Positions 6,040 to 8,012 of a stretch of 8,012 nt of DNA are shown one piece after another. The stretch comes from an uncultured Roseburia sp. (GTDB lineage Bacteria > Bacillota > Clostridia > Lachnospirales > Lachnospiraceae). Under the pieces are notes generated by a model. It had not been told where the DNA came from, ran no database searches, and worked only from the letters and a program-made list of their open reading frames with translations. A program made the translations under genes and the position numbers. How positions within the stretch are numbered: the stretch's first letter is position 1; each line of letters begins with the position of its first letter. The DNA lies in contig CANDFU010000063.1 in NCBI GenBank assembly GCA_947384095.1, forward strand, positions 1-8,012, given 5' to 3'.

Positions 6040-6858
6040 TTAACGTTTCAGGTTATTCGCCTGCTCCAGCATTTCATCCGACGTCGTGATCGCCTTGGAA
6101 TTCAGCTGGTATGCACGCTGAGCGATAATCATATTCACCATCTCGTCCGCGACCTGCACATTGGAACCTTCCAGATAGTTCTGACGCACCTGGCTGCGAA
6201 CCAGCCCCTGTCCTGTCGCCTCATTCAGCGGCGCGCCGGAGGCATCCGACTCCGCCAGCAGATTTGTTCCGATCTTCTCAAGGCCGCCCGGATTATTAAA
6301 CTGATAAAGTGCAAACCCCTGGTTTAAATCCACAAAAGCACCGTTCTGTGTGCGATAACCAAACTGCCCGTTACTGGTAATCTCTACCATCCCGGCATTG
6401 ACACCGGCCGGAAGCGAGATGGGATTCCCGTTTGTTCCGAGCACGGGATAACCTTCCGCTGTCGAAAGCGTAACCTGTCCGTTTGCTCCCATGGCCCAGA
6501 TAAAATTCCCGGCCCTGGTATAATAGGTCTCGCCGTCCGCGCCCCTGACTGCAAAGAATCCGTCTCCCACAATGGCAAAATCCGTGTTACTCTCGCTGGC
6601 AATCATCACGCCCTGCGTGTATACCGATGTATTGGACGCCACTCTCGTACCGAGTCCTACCTGTGCCGATATCGGCTTCTGTTCACCGTTTGCCGTCGTC
6701 GTCCTTGTCTGAACGGTCTGATACAGCAGGGACTTAAATTCCGTCTTCTGCTGCTTATACCCCACCGTATTGACATTTGCCAGATTATTCGAAATATTAT
6801 CCACGTTCTGCTGCTGTGCAATCATACCGGTTGCCGCAGTATACAGCGATCTTACCAT
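6040..6858 (-). CDS. flhP: Flagellar basal-body rod protein FlgG/FlhP
   Basis: This 272-residue axial protein is the distal-rod protein FlgG, called FlhP in Bacillus. The N-terminus MVRSLYTAATGM with NNLANVNTVGYK (24-35) is the D0 rod/hook signature. The middle holds the DFAIVGDGFFAV segment (93-104) and RAGNF (115-119), typical of FlgG. The C-terminal helix, VADEMVNMIIAQRAYQLNSK (236-255), is the matching D0 half that packs against the N-terminal helix. It is exported without a cleaved signal peptide. I choose ATG 6858 because GAGG is six bases upstream and family members begin MVRSL or MMRSL; the ATG four codons earlier has no good site. The length is slightly above the usual 260-265. It lies between the FlgF-like gene and the rod-binding gene, 74 bases after the former. 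It could also be labelled flgG; that is a naming matter. Confidence 0.93.
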   Translation of the reverse strand: MVRSLYTAATGMIAQQQNVDNISNNLANVNTVGYKQQKTEFKSLLYQTVQTRTTTANGEQKPISAQVGLGTRVASNTSVYTQGVMIASESNTDFAIVGDGFFAVRGADGETYYTRAGNFIWAMGANGQVTLSTAEGYPVLGTNGNPISLPAGVNAGMVEITSNGQFGYRTQNGAFVDLNQGFALYQFNNPGGLEKIGTNLLAESDASGAPLNEATGQGLVRSQVRQNYLEGSNVQVADEMVNMIIAQRAYQLNSKAITTSDEMLEQANNLKR

Positions 6859-6899
6859 ACTTTTCCTCATTTCTGCGCGGTACTATGTATTCCCTTTGC

Positions 6900-6924
6900 C
6901 TGCGGACGCCGCGCCTGGCCGCAG
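6900..6924 (-). other. Inter-cistronic GC-rich hairpin between flhO and flhP
   Basis: CTGCGG (6919-6924 read on the - strand) and CCGCAG (6900-6905 on the - strand) can pair over six G/C-rich positions around a 13-base loop, nine bases beyond the flhO stop. There is no T run after it, so it is not a standard terminator. It could protect the 3' end of flhO RNA or adjust the flhO to flhP ratio, or be chance. Confidence 0.35.
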
Positions 6925-6932
6925 ACCTGTAT

Positions 6933-7727
6933 TTATACTTTGCCGACCTGATTTACCGCTTTATCCAGCGTCTCATCGATCGCATTGATCACTTTCTGCC
7001 CTGCCTGATATGCTCTGGAAATCGTGATCATATTTACCATCTCTGAGACGACGTTCACGTTGGAAGCCTCGATAACCCCCTGCTCCACCTTGGCATCAGA
7101 GGCAATGCGGACACCGCCCTCCACCATGTCGTAAAGGTTCTCGCCAAATTTCGCCAGATAATTGTAATCTTCGAAATCAACAGTGCCGATCGTCCCGACC
7201 AGCTGACCATCCTGATAAATGCCGCCGGTCTCATCGACAACAATTTTTAAATTTCCATTCACACGGATACGACTGTTGGGATCACCGTTCATAGCCCCGT
7301 TCCGGTCCAGCACGTAATCCCCGTCCTTGGTCACCAGATAACCCTCCGTATTGATAATAAAAGCGCCGTCCCTCGTATATTTGACGGACGTATTTCCTGC
7401 TTTGTCCGTATAAGAAATCGCAAAGAAACCGTTCCCTGCCAGCCCGAAATCTGTCTGATTATCCGTCACCTTAAAACTGCCCTGATCGTAATCCGTATAG
7501 GTCTCGCCGATATGGACTCCCATGCTCATCTCTCCAAGTCCCTGCGGCATCCGCCGCACGGACGAATCCCTGATCCGGATTGCAAGCTCATCTGCAAACG
7601 TCTTGGACGTCGCTCCCTCTTTCTTATATCCATTTGTATCGGCATTGGCAAGATTGTTGGAAAGAATATCCAGTCTCCTTTGTTCATTTACCATGCCTGT
7701 ATACGCCGTATACAATCCTTTTACCAT
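6933..7727 (-). CDS. flhO: Flagellar hook-basal body protein, FlgF/FlhO-like
   Basis: The 264-residue protein is a second axial protein of the rod, a paralogue of the downstream FlgG/FlhP. The N-terminal D0 part is VKGLYTAYTGM with SNNLANADTNGYKKEG (23-38), the hallmark of rod and hook proteins. The middle has DFGLAGNGFFAI (93-104), a form of the central flagellar motif, and the end has the paired D0 helix EASNVNVVSEMVNMI (220-234) and RAYQAGQ (238-244). The ATG at 7727 has AAGGAG seven bases upstream (7740 to 7735). It is the first gene of the unit flhO-flhP-flgJ, lying about 100 bases after the MreB/Mbl gene, exactly as in Bacillus subtilis where mbl, flhO and flhP are neighbours. FlgF in the proximal rod is the best equivalent; family-level annotators may call it FlgG-family or flagellar hook-basal body protein. 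No defects are visible. Confidence 0.9.
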   Translation of the reverse strand: MVKGLYTAYTGMVNEQRRLDILSNNLANADTNGYKKEGATSKTFADELAIRIRDSSVRRMPQGLGEMSMGVHIGETYTDYDQGSFKVTDNQTDFGLAGNGFFAISYTDKAGNTSVKYTRDGAFIINTEGYLVTKDGDYVLDRNGAMNGDPNSRIRVNGNLKIVVDETGGIYQDGQLVGTIGTVDFEDYNYLAKFGENLYDMVEGGVRIASDAKVEQGVIEASNVNVVSEMVNMITISRAYQAGQKVINAIDETLDKAVNQVGKV

Positions 7728-7801
7728 ACTTCTGCTCCTTTTCCAGTCCGGAAGTCCGCCAAAGACGGAGTTTTATCGAAATGTTGCTCTGATATTGATA
7801 T

Positions 7802-7828
7802 ATATCGGCACAAACAGTCAAAAGCTTA
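7802..7828 (-). promoter_or_regulatory. Putative sigma-D (sigma-28/FliA-type) promoter for the flhO-flhP-flgJ unit
   Basis: On the - strand the -10 element GCCGATAT (7809 to 7802) is identical to the Bacillus sigma-D consensus. TAAG (7828 to 7825) lies 15 bases upstream and matches the -35 consensus TAAA at three of four positions; the wider TAAGCTTT matches TAAAGTTT at six of eight. The -35 overlaps the mbl stop codon. Transcription would start near 7795, about 68 bases ahead of flhO. An alternative sigma-A -35 box, TTGACT (7821 to 7816), lies inside the same stretch, but its -10 candidates (TCAATA at spacing 17, TATCAA at spacing 15) are poor. Confidence 0.72.
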
Positions 7829-8012
7829 ATCGTCATCCCGCTTACCGGACAGAAATTCCACAAACTTCCCTGTTCCGATTGCCACACATGTCATGGGTTC
7901 ATCCGCCGTCATGGTATTGATGCCCGTCCGGTCCTCAATCAGTTCCTCAAGCCCGCGCAGCAGCGCGCCTCCCCCTGTCAGTACAATCCCGCGGTCCGCC
8001 ACATCGGCCGCC
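7826..8012 (-). CDS. mbl: MreB/Mbl family cell-shape protein, C-terminal end (partial)
   Basis: These are the last 61 codons of an actin-like protein whose start lies beyond the right edge. DRGIVLTGGGALLRGLEELI (6-25 of the fragment) is the conserved C-terminal adenine-binding segment of MreB proteins. It is followed by the family's usual DEPMTCVAIGTGKFVEFL-like end, with ADEPMTCVAIGTGK at 36-49. MreB paralogues polymerise under the membrane and direct cell-wall synthesis along the side wall. The protein ends in a short acidic tail, RDDD. The mbl name rests on its position next to flhO and flhP, as in Bacillus subtilis; by sequence alone it could be mreB or another paralogue. The stop TAA (7828 to 7826) overlaps the predicted sigma-D promoter of the flagellar genes. 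No separate terminator is visible before flhO, so read-through from this gene is possible. Confidence 0.88.
   Translation of the reverse strand, partial: AADVADRGIVLTGGGALLRGLEELIEDRTGINTMTADEPMTCVAIGTGKFVEFLSGKRDDD

Noticed and set aside
5875..6327. Open frame of 150 codons on the + strand
   Set aside because: It is antisense to the rod-binding and flhP genes, both strongly supported; no start signal is present.
7741..7775. Short inverted repeats (TCCG/CGGA) in the flhO leader
   Set aside because: Stems of only four pairs with several competing partners; not enough to call a riboswitch or attenuator.
7792..7821. Sigma-A promoter with TTGACT for flhO
   Set aside because: The -35 box is good, but no -10 at a normal spacing matches well; the overlapping sigma-D pattern fits better. 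A dual promoter cannot be excluded.
1..8012. CRISPR array, tRNA, insertion sequence, phage or defence genes
   Set aside because: No regularly spaced repeats, cloverleaf sequences, transposase or integrase motifs or known defence domains were seen on either strand.

Overview
The window looks like a chromosomal segment of a motile, low-to-mid GC Firmicute, most likely a clostridial species of the Lachnospiraceae type. Evidence for this: purine-rich Shine-Dalgarno sites before almost every gene, TTG starts, the MreB/Mbl-flhO-flhP-rod-binding gene order, a RecD2-type helicase, and a TrpXYZ-like amino-acid ABC transporter. The genus is inferred from protein character only; no 16S or other marker is present.

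Layout on the + strand: the 3' end of a substrate-binding protein gene (1-238), then its permease (254-1198) and ATPase (1191-1994), forming one transporter operon that ends at a perfect 10-bp hairpin (2012-2039). All other genes are on the - strand. From right to left: the 3' end of an MreB/Mbl gene (7826-8012), flhO/flgF-like (6933-7727), flhP/flgG (6040-6858), a single-domain FlgJ-like rod-binding protein (5658-6014), an intrinsic terminator (5604-5637), recD2 (3332-5536, TTG start), an AT-rich gap with two inverted repeats, and a PAPS-dependent sulfotransferase-like gene (2057-3220, TTG start) that converges on the transporter operon.

How the genes work together: the three flagellar genes build the rod and rod-hook region of the basal body and appear to form one unit. 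A good match to a sigma-D (FliA/sigma-28) promoter overlaps the mbl stop codon, so late flagellar sigma control could separate this unit from the cell-shape gene upstream. recD2 is a stand-alone DNA repair helicase. The sulfotransferase probably modifies a surface glycan or other carbohydrate, but its substrate is unknown. The transporter probably takes up an aromatic amino acid or similar small solute.

I found no CRISPR array, tRNA, rRNA, insertion sequence, phage gene, toxin-antitoxin pair or recognisable defence cluster. The most notable items are the putative sigma-D promoter, the sulfotransferase and the AT-rich inverted-repeat island before it. Nothing here amounts to an undescribed multi-gene system.
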